DNA of 64,000 nucleotides from Clostridia bacterium (GTDB lineage Bacteria; Bacillota; Clostridia; Christensenellales; CAG-1252): positions 1-64,000 of the forward strand of contig JAFPXC010000012.1 of the NCBI GenBank assembly GCA_017394805.1, read 5' to 3'. Both the position numbers and the translations under genes were made by a program. Under the pieces are notes generated by a model. It was not told the DNA's origin, made no database searches, and saw only the letters and a program-made list of their open reading frames with translations. Within the stretch, counting starts at the first letter, position 1. Every line of letters begins with the position of its first letter. Shown here in pieces: positions 33,591-41,627 of the stretch.

Positions 33591-34550
33591 CTACATACTC
33601 AGTATGCCGGCCAATTTGTATAATTGTTCGTCCACGCGGCGAGGCATCGCCAGCGCTTCCGTCACGTTTTCGTCGATGATTTTGTTGTCGCGGATGCCGA
33701 CCACGCGGCCGCCCACGCCCTCCGCCAGCAGTTGCACGGCCCTATCCGCCAACCTGCTCGCCAACACACGGTCGGCCATCGTAGGCACGCCGCCTCTTTG
33801 GATATAGCCCAACACGGTGGACTTCACCGACAACTCGGTACGCGCTTTCAACTCATTGATCACCTGGTCGATGGGGCACGCGCCCTCGGCCAGCATGACG
33901 ATGGCGGACTTCTTGCCCGCTTTCTTGTTGATGGTCAGGCGTTTGGCCACCTCTTCGAAGTCCACGGGATGCTCGGGCACCAATATCACCTCGGCGCCGC
34001 CAGCGATACCCGCGTAGAGGGCGATATCGCCGCAGGCTCTGCCCATCACCTGCACCACCACCACGCGCTCGTGCGAGCTCATGGTATCGCGCAGATTGTT
34101 GATGGCGGACACGACCGTATTCACCGCCGTATCGAAGCCCAAGGTATAATCGGTATAGGCGAGGTCGTTGTCGATGGTGCCGGGAATGCCCACGCACTTG
34201 ATGCCGAACTCCTCGTACAAGCATTTCATACCCGTAAAGGAGCCGTCGCCGCCGATGACCACCAAACCGTCAATGCCTCTTGCGGACAGCACTTCGGCCG
34301 CTTGACGACGGTACTCGTACTCCTTGAATTCGGGGCACCTCGCGGTCATCAACATCGTACCGCCGCGCTGTACGATACCCGACACCGAGCGTTTGCTCAT
34401 CAGTTGCAATTCGTTATTGATCAATCCCAAATAGCCGCGTTCTATGCCGAACACCTCGATATCTTCGTAGGCGGCGCAACGCACCACGCCTCGTATTGCG
34501 GCGTTCATTCCGGGGGCGTCTCCGCCCGAAGTCATCACAGCGATTCTCAT
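33591..34550 (-). CDS. pfkA: ATP-dependent 6-phosphofructokinase
   Basis: 319 residues, the standard bacterial PfkA length. TSGGDAPGMNAAIRG at the N-terminus, ATP-type donor site GGDGSFTG and VGIPGTIDNDL with the catalytic Asp, QVMGRACGDIA, and LGYIQRGGVPT. The ATG follows GGAGG by seven bases, and a promoter lies at 34592-34620. It commits fructose-6-phosphate to glycolysis. Conserved synteny: pfkA follows dnaE in many Clostridia, as here. Confidence 0.96.
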   Translation of the reverse strand: MRIAVMTSGGDAPGMNAAIRGVVRCAAYEDIEVFGIERGYLGLINNELQLMSKRSVSGIVQRGGTMLMTARCPEFKEYEYRRQAAEVLSARGIDGLVVIGGDGSFTGMKCLYEEFGIKCVGIPGTIDNDLAYTDYTLGFDTAVNTVVSAINNLRDTMSSHERVVVVQVMGRACGDIALYAGIAGGAEVILVPEHPVDFEEVAKRLTINKKAGKKSAIVMLAEGACPIDQVINELKARTELSVKSTVLGYIQRGGVPTMADRVLASRLADRAVQLLAEGVGGRVVGIRDNKIIDENVTEALAMPRRVDEQLYKLAGILSM

Positions 34551-34591
34551 ATAATCCTCCCAAAACGGTCTATGCGACCGCAGTCGCCCTC

Positions 34592-34620
34592 ATTATAGCA
34601 CACTACGCGCGCATTGGCTA
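34592..34620 (-). promoter_or_regulatory. Sigma-A promoter of pfkA-pfp-galE
   Basis: Minus strand TAGCCA (34615-34620), 17 bases, perfect TATAAT (34592-34597) with TGC in front (extended -10). Confidence 0.7.
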
Positions 34621-34654
34621 CCTATTTTTTACAAAACACACAAATTATTATTTA

Positions 34655-34885
34655 TCGCGACACGCGCGCTCACTCCGCGCAGACGGCATACCGCAAATCC
34701 CACGGGGATTTATCTCGCATCGGCTTTACGGTACATCATTCGCGCCTCGCGCCCACATCCCGACGAATGTCGGATTTCTCCCGCTCGCGTTTCGAGCGGA
34801 TTTCACCCGTGCCTTGGCACGGATTTCTCCCGAGGCTGTGCCTCGTATTTTTCCGCGCCTTTGGCGATTCTCCCCAAGGCGCTAT
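34655..34885. repeat. Hairpin array A2 with GATTTC[T/A]CCC linkers
   Basis: This 331-base gap between dnaE and pfkA holds no gene. It consists of consecutive short inverted repeats (for example 34761-34772, 34783-34798, 34809-34821, 34832-34845) separated by a constant 10-base linker GATTTCTCCC or GATTTCACCC at 34773, 34799 and 34822, with a diverged copy at 34866. Stem sequences differ while pairing is kept. The array begins at the dnaE stop codon. Confidence 0.75.
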
Positions 34886-37800
34886 TTTTTCAACGCCTTC
34901 ATCACCACGCCCGCTTCGCCCAACACGGCTTTGCACTCGGCAAGGGCCGCCGACGAGGGATACAACTTGTCGGGAGCGGCGTAATACTTGCCGCCGATCA
35001 GCATATACACGGCCATCTCGCCGTTGTAAGCTTTCAGTATCTCGCCGATCTTGTCCTGCTGTTGTTTGGTCGCCACCGTCAGCACCAAGGCGTAATCCTT
35101 GGCCGAGGGCACGACTTCGTCCTCTTCCTCGTTCTCCGCCGCGCTTCTTGCCGACTTGCGCCAATCCGCAACCGTCTGCACGTTGAGGCTGTAGCGGTTG
35201 TCGCGGTAGTTCAAACGCCCTTCCATCTTGACGATGGCGCGCTTTTCCAACAGTTGCTTATACTTAGCGTAGGTTCTTGCGAAGCACACGAATTCCACCG
35301 AGCCCGTCAAGTCCGCCAGCGTGCCCGACACGAAGTCGTTGCCGCTCTTATCGGGTTTTTTGACGAGGGCATTTATCATACCCGCCACCACGATGAACTG
35401 GTTGTTATATTGTCCGAGACCCGACTCGTCCACGAATGCGTCCTCATCGAGGCCGCCCTCGTTTTCCATCGCGCTCAGGTCTTCTTTGAGGTTTTCCAGA
35501 TGGAAAGGAATGGTCTTGTAGTCTTCGCGATAGGCGTCCAAAGGATGACCGGACATATACACGTTCAAGAGGTCTTTTTCGTTTTCGAGCAAGAGATCCC
35601 GCTCCATTTCGGGCAGTTTGGTCAATTCGATATGCCCCGTCACCCCCAGGTCGAACATATCGTCGAACAAAGACATTTGTCCGCTTGCCGACTTCTTGCG
35701 ATCGCTCGTAATGGCCGACGCGACGTTCTCGTAATTGGCCAACAAGGTGGCTCTCGTTTCGCCGAAGCAATCCATCGCGCCCGACTTGATGAGGCCCTCT
35801 ATCATCGTCTTGTTGGGCATGGTCTCCTGCCGCTCCAACAGGTCTTGCAAGTCCTTATAGGGGCCGCCCCGCTTCCTTTCGGCCACCATTTTGATACTCG
35901 CGTCCTCGCCCACGCCTTTGATACAGCACAGGCCGTAGCGCACGCTCTTGCCGTCGGTATGGAACCAGGTGTCGCTGTGATTGACCGAAGGGGGCAATAC
36001 GGGGATGCCGTGCTCGCGTAGATAGGTCAGATACTTCTCTTTCTCGTCGGGCTTGTCGATGCGGTCGTTCATGACGGCCGTGATAAACTCGTGCGGATAG
36101 TACAGTTTCATATACGCGGTCTCGTAGCTCAACACGGCGTAAGCGGCGGCGTGCGACTTATTGAATGCATACTTGGCGAAAGACGCCATACCGTCGAACA
36201 GTCGAATGGCGTTCTCCTCGCTCATACCCAGCTTGATGGCGCCCACCACGGGGGAGTTTTTCTTATCGCCGGGGTGTCCCACCAAAAAGATGTGCTTCTG
36301 CACTTCCATCTCTTTTTGCTTCTTTTTGCTCATGATACGGCGCAGGATATCCGCTCGTCCGTAGCTGTATCCGCCCACCGTTCTCACGATATCCATCACC
36401 TGCTCTTGGTACACGATAACCCCATACGTATTGCTCAAAATCGGTTCAAGGCGCGGATCGATATAGGTGATCAACTCGGGGTTTTTCTTGTTGCGCACAT
36501 AGTCCGGGATGCTATCCATCGGCCCGGGTCTGTACAGCGAAATACCGGCTATGATATCTTCCATCGAGGAGGGTTGCAAATCGCGCATAAACTTCTTCAT
36601 GCCCGGACTTTCCAATTGGAACACGGCGTCCGTTTCGCCGCGCCCGATCAGTTCGTACACCTTGGGATCGTCGTACCCCAGCACCGCGAAGTCCACGTCC
36701 TTCCCCGTATTTTCCTTGATATATTGCTTACATTTTTTCAAGTCGGTCAAGTTGGTCAAGCCCAAGAAGTCCATCTTCAACAGGCCGAGTTCTTCCACTT
36801 GGTCCTTGGGATATTGCGTGGTCACGATACCGTCGTTTTGTTGCAACGGTATGCAGTCGGCCACGGGTTTGGCGCATATCACCACGCCCGCCGCGTGCAT
36901 ACCCGTATTGCGCGGCATACCCTCCAACTTCTCGGCCATATCCACCACCATACGCACGGTCGAATCATTGTTATACAGTTCGATGAGGTCGTTGGAGCGC
37001 ATAGGACCGTACTTCTCGGCTTCCTTCTTGTTGGTGGGATCGTACTTACCCATCACGCCTTTCAGACAGCACCCCGGCATATTGGGAATGGGCTTCGTAA
37101 TCTTTTCCACTTCCGCAAACGGTATGCGGTACACGCGCGCCACGTCCTTGATGGCCTGTTTGGCGGCCAAAGTACCGAAGGTGATGATTTGCGTCACCTT
37201 TTCCTTGCCGTACTTATTGCGTACGTATTCGATGACCTGCTCTCTTCCCTCCGAGCAAATATCCACGTCGAAGTCGGGCATGGACACGCGCTCTTTGTTG
37301 AGGAAGCGCTCGAATATCAGGTTGAAGCGCAGAGGATCCACGTTGGTGATACCGATGGCGTAGGCCACGATAGAGCCCACGCCCGAGCCGCGCCCCGCGC
37401 CCACGGGAATGCCGTGCGTCTTGGCGTAGTGGATGAAATCCCACACGATGAGGTAGTATTCCGCGAAGCCCATATCGATCACCACGCCCAACTCGTATTC
37501 GGCGCGGTTTTTGATTTCCTCCGTCACTTCGCCGTATCGTTTGACCAACCCCTCCATCGTCATCTTGGTCAGGTATTCGCTGGGCGTACTGCCGTCGGGC
37601 GGATAGTAGGGGGGCAACAATTTTTGTTTGGTGGGCATCGTCAAGGTTATCTTGTTCGCTATCTCCACCGTACGGTCCAGAGCGTCCAAGTGGTCGGGGA
37701 ACAAAGCCGCCATTTCCTCGTACGACTTCACATAAAACTCCTTTCCTTGGAAGCGCATACGCTTTTCGTCGTCGATATACGCGGCGGTCTGAATGCACAG

Positions 37801-38634
37801 GAGTACGTCGTGCATCTCGGCGTCGTCGCGGCTCATATAGTGCGCGTCGTTGGTGACGACCAGTTGATACCCCGTCTCCTTGGCTATGCGGATAAGGCCC
37901 GCGTTGCTTATCTTTTCGAGCGCTCTGCCCTCTTCCACGATGCCGTGGTCCTGCATTTCGAGATAGAAATCCCCCTCGGCAAACAAACTTCCGAGGCGCT
38001 TTGCGTAGGCTTTCGCGCCCTCGTAATCGCCCGCCAATATCAATTTGGGTATGCGTCCCACGATACACGCCGAGAGGCATATCAACCCCTCGCTGTATTG
38101 CGACAGGCATTCTATATCGATGTGCGCCTTGCCGCCGTAGTAGCCGTCCGTCCAGGCCAGCGAATTGAGTTTCATCAAGTGCTTATAGCCCACCTCGTTT
38201 TTGGCCAACAGGATGAGGTGGTCGCGCTGGTCCTTGCGTATGCCCTGCACCGCGTGCATATCGGGCACGACGTAAAACTCGCAGCCGATGATGGGCTTGA
38301 TATACAGGTCGGCGTATTTTTCCCTATCGCCCTCTTTGATGACCATATCGTCCATCACGGGCTTGTCCCCCGCGTTTGCGGGGTCCTCGGCCAACCTACG
38401 CTCGTAGGCTTCGACGGCCTCTTTCAGTTTTATCTTCTTCACTTCGCCCGCCCAATCGTTCTCGGCGGCATGAAACATATCCATAGCGCCGTACATATTG
38501 CCGTGGTCTGTCATGGCCACGGCGGGCATATTCATCTTACGCGCGTATTGAAACAACTGTTTGATGCGCACCGCGCCGTCCAACAGGCTGTACTCGGTAT
38601 GCAGATGCAAATGCACGAAAGGTTTATCGGACAT
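34882..38634 (-). CDS. dnaE: DNA polymerase III subunit alpha
   Basis: 1250 residues, the C-family replicative polymerase DnaE. N-terminal PHP domain (VHLHLHTEYSLLDGAVRI), palm with the catalytic acidic motif PDFDVDI and VGAGRGSGVGSIVAY, fingers (RPGPMDSIPDYV), then the tandem helix-hairpin-helix and OB domain (SGTLADLTGSVEFVCF) near the C-terminus. Its ATG is one base from the whiA stop, so the two are coupled. The stop codon touches hairpin array A2. This is the DnaE type; no PolC is in the window. Confidence 0.96.
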   Translation of the reverse strand: MSDKPFVHLHLHTEYSLLDGAVRIKQLFQYARKMNMPAVAMTDHGNMYGAMDMFHAAENDWAGEVKKIKLKEAVEAYERRLAEDPANAGDKPVMDDMVIKEGDREKYADLYIKPIIGCEFYVVPDMHAVQGIRKDQRDHLILLAKNEVGYKHLMKLNSLAWTDGYYGGKAHIDIECLSQYSEGLICLSACIVGRIPKLILAGDYEGAKAYAKRLGSLFAEGDFYLEMQDHGIVEEGRALEKISNAGLIRIAKETGYQLVVTNDAHYMSRDDAEMHDVLLCIQTAAYIDDEKRMRFQGKEFYVKSYEEMAALFPDHLDALDRTVEIANKITLTMPTKQKLLPPYYPPDGSTPSEYLTKMTMEGLVKRYGEVTEEIKNRAEYELGVVIDMGFAEYYLIVWDFIHYAKTHGIPVGAGRGSGVGSIVAYAIGITNVDPLRFNLIFERFLNKERVSMPDFDVDICSEGREQVIEYVRNKYGKEKVTQIITFGTLAAKQAIKDVARVYRIPFAEVEKITKPIPNMPGCCLKGVMGKYDPTNKKEAEKYGPMRSNDLIELYNNDSTVRMVVDMAEKLEGMPRNTGMHAAGVVICAKPVADCIPLQQNDGIVTTQYPKDQVEELGLLKMDFLGLTNLTDLKKCKQYIKENTGKDVDFAVLGYDDPKVYELIGRGETDAVFQLESPGMKKFMRDLQPSSMEDIIAGISLYRPGPMDSIPDYVRNKKNPELITYIDPRLEPILSNTYGVIVYQEQVMDIVRTVGGYSYGRADILRRIMSKKKQKEMEVQKHIFLVGHPGDKKNSPVVGAIKLGMSEENAIRLFDGMASFAKYAFNKSHAAAYAVLSYETAYMKLYYPHEFITAVMNDRIDKPDEKEKYLTYLREHGIPVLPPSVNHSDTWFHTDGKSVRYGLCCIKGVGEDASIKMVAERKRGGPYKDLQDLLERQETMPNKTMIEGLIKSGAMDCFGETRATLLANYENVASAITSDRKKSASGQMSLFDDMFDLGVTGHIELTKLPEMERDLLLENEKDLLNVYMSGHPLDAYREDYKTIPFHLENLKEDLSAMENEGGLDEDAFVDESGLGQYNNQFIVVAGMINALVKKPDKSGNDFVSGTLADLTGSVEFVCFARTYAKYKQLLEKRAIVKMEGRLNYRDNRYSLNVQTVADWRKSARSAAENEEEDEVVPSAKDYALVLTVATKQQQDKIGEILKAYNGEMAVYMLIGGKYYAAPDKLYPSSAALAECKAVLGEAGVVMKALKK

Positions 38635-38635
38635 A

Positions 38636-39562
38636 CTATTCTCCTTTGTATTTTTCCGCGGCGGAAGTTATCGCCGACATACGCCGATATACGGCGGTGG
38701 CGTTCAGCCCCAACTGTTTGGCTATATCCCGTAGGGACGCGTATCTTTCTTTCAGGCGCATATCGCCCACCAACTGCACTTCGGGCGGCAAGCGTTGATA
38801 TTCGCCTTTTTCTTTCAATTTCTCTATCGCCCACAACTGTTCGGTAGCCGCCGCGTAGGACTTGTCCATATTGTTGATACGGCAATTCATTTCACGCGTC
38901 AAGGAGCGATTGATATTGCGTTCGAGGTAGTATTCGGTCACTTCGAGGGAGCATTTGGTCGCCCCCACCAAGGTAAAGAAGTCGGCGACGGCCTCACGGC
39001 GAATGCTCAACCGCGTGGTCTCCTCGCTTTGCGTCACCCCAAAGCGCACGGGCGCAAGCATACTTTCCAGCTCGGCGATACGCCTATCCCCCACCGAGAG
39101 GGACAAATCGAAGCGGTATTCCTCACCGCTGGTGTACAACCGCCCCGCTTCGAGCGCCAAGGCGGCCAGATAGCGGCAGTCTTTCACCCAGCGCATACTC
39201 CCGAAGCCGAGGGTATAGATTTCGTTACCTTCCTCGTCCGTTTTGAGCATTTTGCAGTCTACGAGCAACTTCTTTCCCACGGCGGCCGGCAATTCCAGCG
39301 ACACCCCGCGCGAGCGTTTCCGCTCTTTGCCGCCGTCTATGGACAATTCGGGGCGGTAGGCGTAGAGCGCCCACAGGCAATTCGCCGCCAAGATAGCCGA
39401 ATCGGTATTGCGGAAAGATACGGTCACTTTGGGATTTCGGCCTATACTCAACTCGCCGCCCAGCACCAAAAAACCCGCCAAGAAAGAAAGGTTGTCCTTA
39501 TTCTTGAGCGCTTCGGGGTCCATTCCCGCCAATTCTTCCCGCCATTCTCTATCGCCTATCAT
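38636..39562 (-). CDS. whiA: DNA-binding protein WhiA
   Basis: 308 residues. WhiA joins an N-terminal LAGLIDADG-like fold (FLAGFLVLGGELSIG; RNTDSAILAANCLWAL) to a C-terminal helix-turn-helix (SLRDIAKQLGLNATAVYRRM). It is a sporulation or cell-division-linked regulator conserved in Gram-positive bacteria and normally sits beside rapZ and murB. Here whiA is followed one base later by dnaE, while the position of rapZ is taken by hairpin array A3. A weak AAAGGA precedes the ATG. Confidence 0.93.
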   Translation of the reverse strand: MIGDREWREELAGMDPEALKNKDNLSFLAGFLVLGGELSIGRNPKVTVSFRNTDSAILAANCLWALYAYRPELSIDGGKERKRSRGVSLELPAAVGKKLLVDCKMLKTDEEGNEIYTLGFGSMRWVKDCRYLAALALEAGRLYTSGEEYRFDLSLSVGDRRIAELESMLAPVRFGVTQSEETTRLSIRREAVADFFTLVGATKCSLEVTEYYLERNINRSLTREMNCRINNMDKSYAAATEQLWAIEKLKEKGEYQRLPPEVQLVGDMRLKERYASLRDIAKQLGLNATAVYRRMSAITSAAEKYKGE

Positions 39563-39591
39563 CTCGTATTCCTTTTACGCCTATCGCATTC

Positions 39592-39876
39592 GCCTTCGGC
39601 AACTATCTCGCGCCGACGGGCGTCTATTCCTACCACAACGCACCATAGGTGCAATTTACGGCGGCATAGCCGCCTATTCGCCCCGCCGTGGCGCTCGGAT
39701 TTCACCCGCTCTCGGTATCTCGCGCCGACGGGCGTCTATCAACGCAACTTGCGCTTTGCGCAAACGAACGCAAGGCTGTGCCTTGAACTTCACTTGCTAC
39801 GCAAACTTCACTTTCGCATAGCGAAAACTTCACCGATGCCGCCTTTGGCGGCGTCTATTAATCGTGCAAATGCACG
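39592..39876. repeat. Hairpin array A3 with AACTTCAC and GCGTCTATT linkers
   Basis: The gap between murB and whiA contains about ten short inverted repeats. AACTTCAC linkers occur at 39786, 39804 and 39826, GATTTCACCC at 39708, and GCGTCTAT ends modules at about 39620, 39732 and 39851. A 24-bp block at 39604-39627 is repeated exactly at 39716-39739. The first hairpin in murB sense (CGTGCA-TT-TGCACG) encodes the last residues of MurB, with the TAA immediately after. Confidence 0.8.
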
Positions 39877-40730
39877 AACTCCTCTTCGAGATACACCCCG
39901 TACCGCTCGTATACGGCGCTTTTCACCACGTCCACCAGCCGCAGGTAATCCCTTGCGGTCGCTCCTTGCATATTGACGATATAGTTGCAATGCACGCCGC
40001 TCACCTGCGCCTGGCCTATCTTGGTGCCTTTCAGCCCGCATCCTTGTATATACTTGGCGGCGGGCACGCCCGAAGCGGCCTTGAACACGCACCCCAACGA
40101 GGGTTGTCTGGGGCTGTTGGCCGAGCGCGATACGCGCATATTCTCCACCGTCGCCGCGATTTCGTTCTTATCTTTCGCCGTCAGGCGGAAGGTCACCGCG
40201 CCCACCACGCCTTTGATTCGGCTGTCCCGATAGCGCAGGCCGAGGGCGGCTTTCTCCACCACCTCGACGGTTTGGGCGGTCACCACGGTTGCGCTAGTCA
40301 CCACCGCCGCCATATCCTGCCCGTACGCGCCCGCGTTCATACGCAGAGCGCCGCCCACGGTCGCGGGGATACCCGACGCGAATTCCAAGCCCGACAGCCC
40401 CCTTTCGGTGGCCGCCGCGGACAAAGCGGGCAGCATTTCGCCCGCCATCGCCCGCACGACGTCGTTTTCTATCTCGATACCCTTCATATCGCGGGTAGAC
40501 AGCACCCATTCCAGGCCGAAATCGCTGATAAGGGAGTTGCTCCCCCCGCCCAGCACGTGATAGCGCACGGGCGCCAATATGCGTAGGCTTTGCTGCAATT
40601 CTTCTATCGTTTTGGGCATCACGAGGTTTCGCACGTCGCCGCCCGCCGCAAAGGTGGACAACTTGCGCCCGCTCACGTCGTGCTCTACGCGGATACCCGC
40701 CCTATTCAATGCGTCCGAGATGGTTTCCAT
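39858..40730 (-). CDS. murB: UDP-N-acetylenolpyruvoylglucosamine reductase
   Basis: 290-residue flavoenzyme of peptidoglycan synthesis, reducing the enolpyruvyl group with NADPH. FAD-binding LGGGSNSLISDFG, GLEFASGIPATVGGALRMNAGAYG, catalytic Arg in RYRDSR, C-terminal Glu in YLEEEFVHL. The proton-donor motif reads PSLGCVFK, so the usual Ser (GSxFK) is Cys, a variant found in some natural MurBs. The last residues, VHLHD, are encoded in a hairpin of array A3, so the extreme C-terminus may have been rewritten. It follows the Cof-type HAD gene by 18 bases. Confidence 0.94.
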   Translation of the reverse strand: METISDALNRAGIRVEHDVSGRKLSTFAAGGDVRNLVMPKTIEELQQSLRILAPVRYHVLGGGSNSLISDFGLEWVLSTRDMKGIEIENDVVRAMAGEMLPALSAAATERGLSGLEFASGIPATVGGALRMNAGAYGQDMAAVVTSATVVTAQTVEVVEKAALGLRYRDSRIKGVVGAVTFRLTAKDKNEIAATVENMRVSRSANSPRQPSLGCVFKAASGVPAAKYIQGCGLKGTKIGQAQVSGVHCNYIVNMQGATARDYLRLVDVVKSAVYERYGVYLEEEFVHLHD

Positions 40731-40748
40731 ACCGCCATTGTATGCCGC

Positions 40749-41579
40749 TTACGGCAAGGGCGTACCCTCGACGATGGCGGTCAGCACGTCGCCCACGCCC
40801 CCGTCGGCACAGGACGCGCATACGAGGTCGGCCGCTTCCTTGAGGGCGGGCACGGCGTTGCCCACGGCTACGCCCAACCCCGCGGCTTGCAACAGACTTA
40901 TATCGTTGCTCTCGTCCCCGAACGCCACGGCGTCTTCGGGCTCGAATCCCAAATAGCGGCACATCGCCCTGAGTCCGTTCCCTTTGCCGCTCTCTTTGGA
41001 CACCACTTCGATATAGCGCGGCGTGGAGCAGGTAATATCGAGGTTGGGGAAGCGTTCCCTTAGGGCCGCCACCCTATCCGCCGTCTCTTCGGCGGGCGAC
41101 ATCACGATCATCTTGTGCATATCCCAATGCTCGGCCTCTTTCCACCCGGACAGCGGCTCGCCCACGTAAACGCCCCGTATTTCGGTATAGCGGAAGTATT
41201 CTTCACTGTACGGGTTTTTGTCCGCCGTATACACGTCCACGCCGTGATAGGCCTGAAAAACCCACCCACGTTCCTCGGCAAATCGCGCCAAGGCGTGCCA
41301 ATCCGCCGAGGCGAGATCGTGGCGAAACACCTCTTTCTCCGCGCGGAAATCGTACCCGACCGAGCCTTGCAGACACACGAGGTATTCGGGCGAATACGCC
41401 ATTTTCGCCAACTGTTTGGCGATAGAACGGAACATTCTGCCCGTCGTCACCACGAAGACGCCGCCCGCACGGATATAGGCGTCGATGGCTCGTTTGGTCT
41501 TCGGGGGCACCCGATTCGACTTTGCGTCGAAGATGGTCGCGTCGTAGTCGCAAAATGCAATGGGATAACGTAGTTTCAT
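40749..41579 (-). CDS. Cof-type HAD-IIB phosphatase
   Basis: 276 residues with the type IIB HAD layout: DYDATIF (nucleophile Asp11, acid Asp13), TTGRMF, the Lys in SGKGNGLRAMCRYLG, and GDESNDISLL. Length and the Cof/YidA-like order KGNGL-...-GDxxND are standard; such enzymes dephosphorylate sugar phosphates or FMN-like compounds. No Shine-Dalgarno sequence precedes the ATG; instead a strong -10 box ends six bases upstream, so the message is probably leaderless. First gene of a pair with murB. Confidence 0.9.
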   Translation of the reverse strand: MKLRYPIAFCDYDATIFDAKSNRVPPKTKRAIDAYIRAGGVFVVTTGRMFRSIAKQLAKMAYSPEYLVCLQGSVGYDFRAEKEVFRHDLASADWHALARFAEERGWVFQAYHGVDVYTADKNPYSEEYFRYTEIRGVYVGEPLSGWKEAEHWDMHKMIVMSPAEETADRVAALRERFPNLDITCSTPRYIEVVSKESGKGNGLRAMCRYLGFEPEDAVAFGDESNDISLLQAAGLGVAVGNAVPALKEAADLVCASCADGGVGDVLTAIVEGTPLP

Positions 41580-41586
41580 AACCGAT

Positions 41587-41616
41587 AGTATATCATATTC
41601 ACCGCCGCGCGGTCAA
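41587..41616 (-). promoter_or_regulatory. Promoter giving a probably leaderless HAD-murB mRNA
   Basis: Minus strand TTGACC (41611-41616), 18 bases, TATACT (41587-41592) with TGA before it. Only seven bases separate the -10 box from the ATG at 41579, so transcription should begin at or next to the start codon. Confidence 0.7.
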
Positions 41617-41627
41617 CAGCGGGACGG

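Noticed and set aside
36091-38847. 918-codon open frame on the plus strand opposite dnaE
   Set aside because: Antisense shadow produced by GC-rich third positions of dnaE. It has no ribosome site, encodes a His/Arg-rich low-complexity product, and dnaE is unmistakable.
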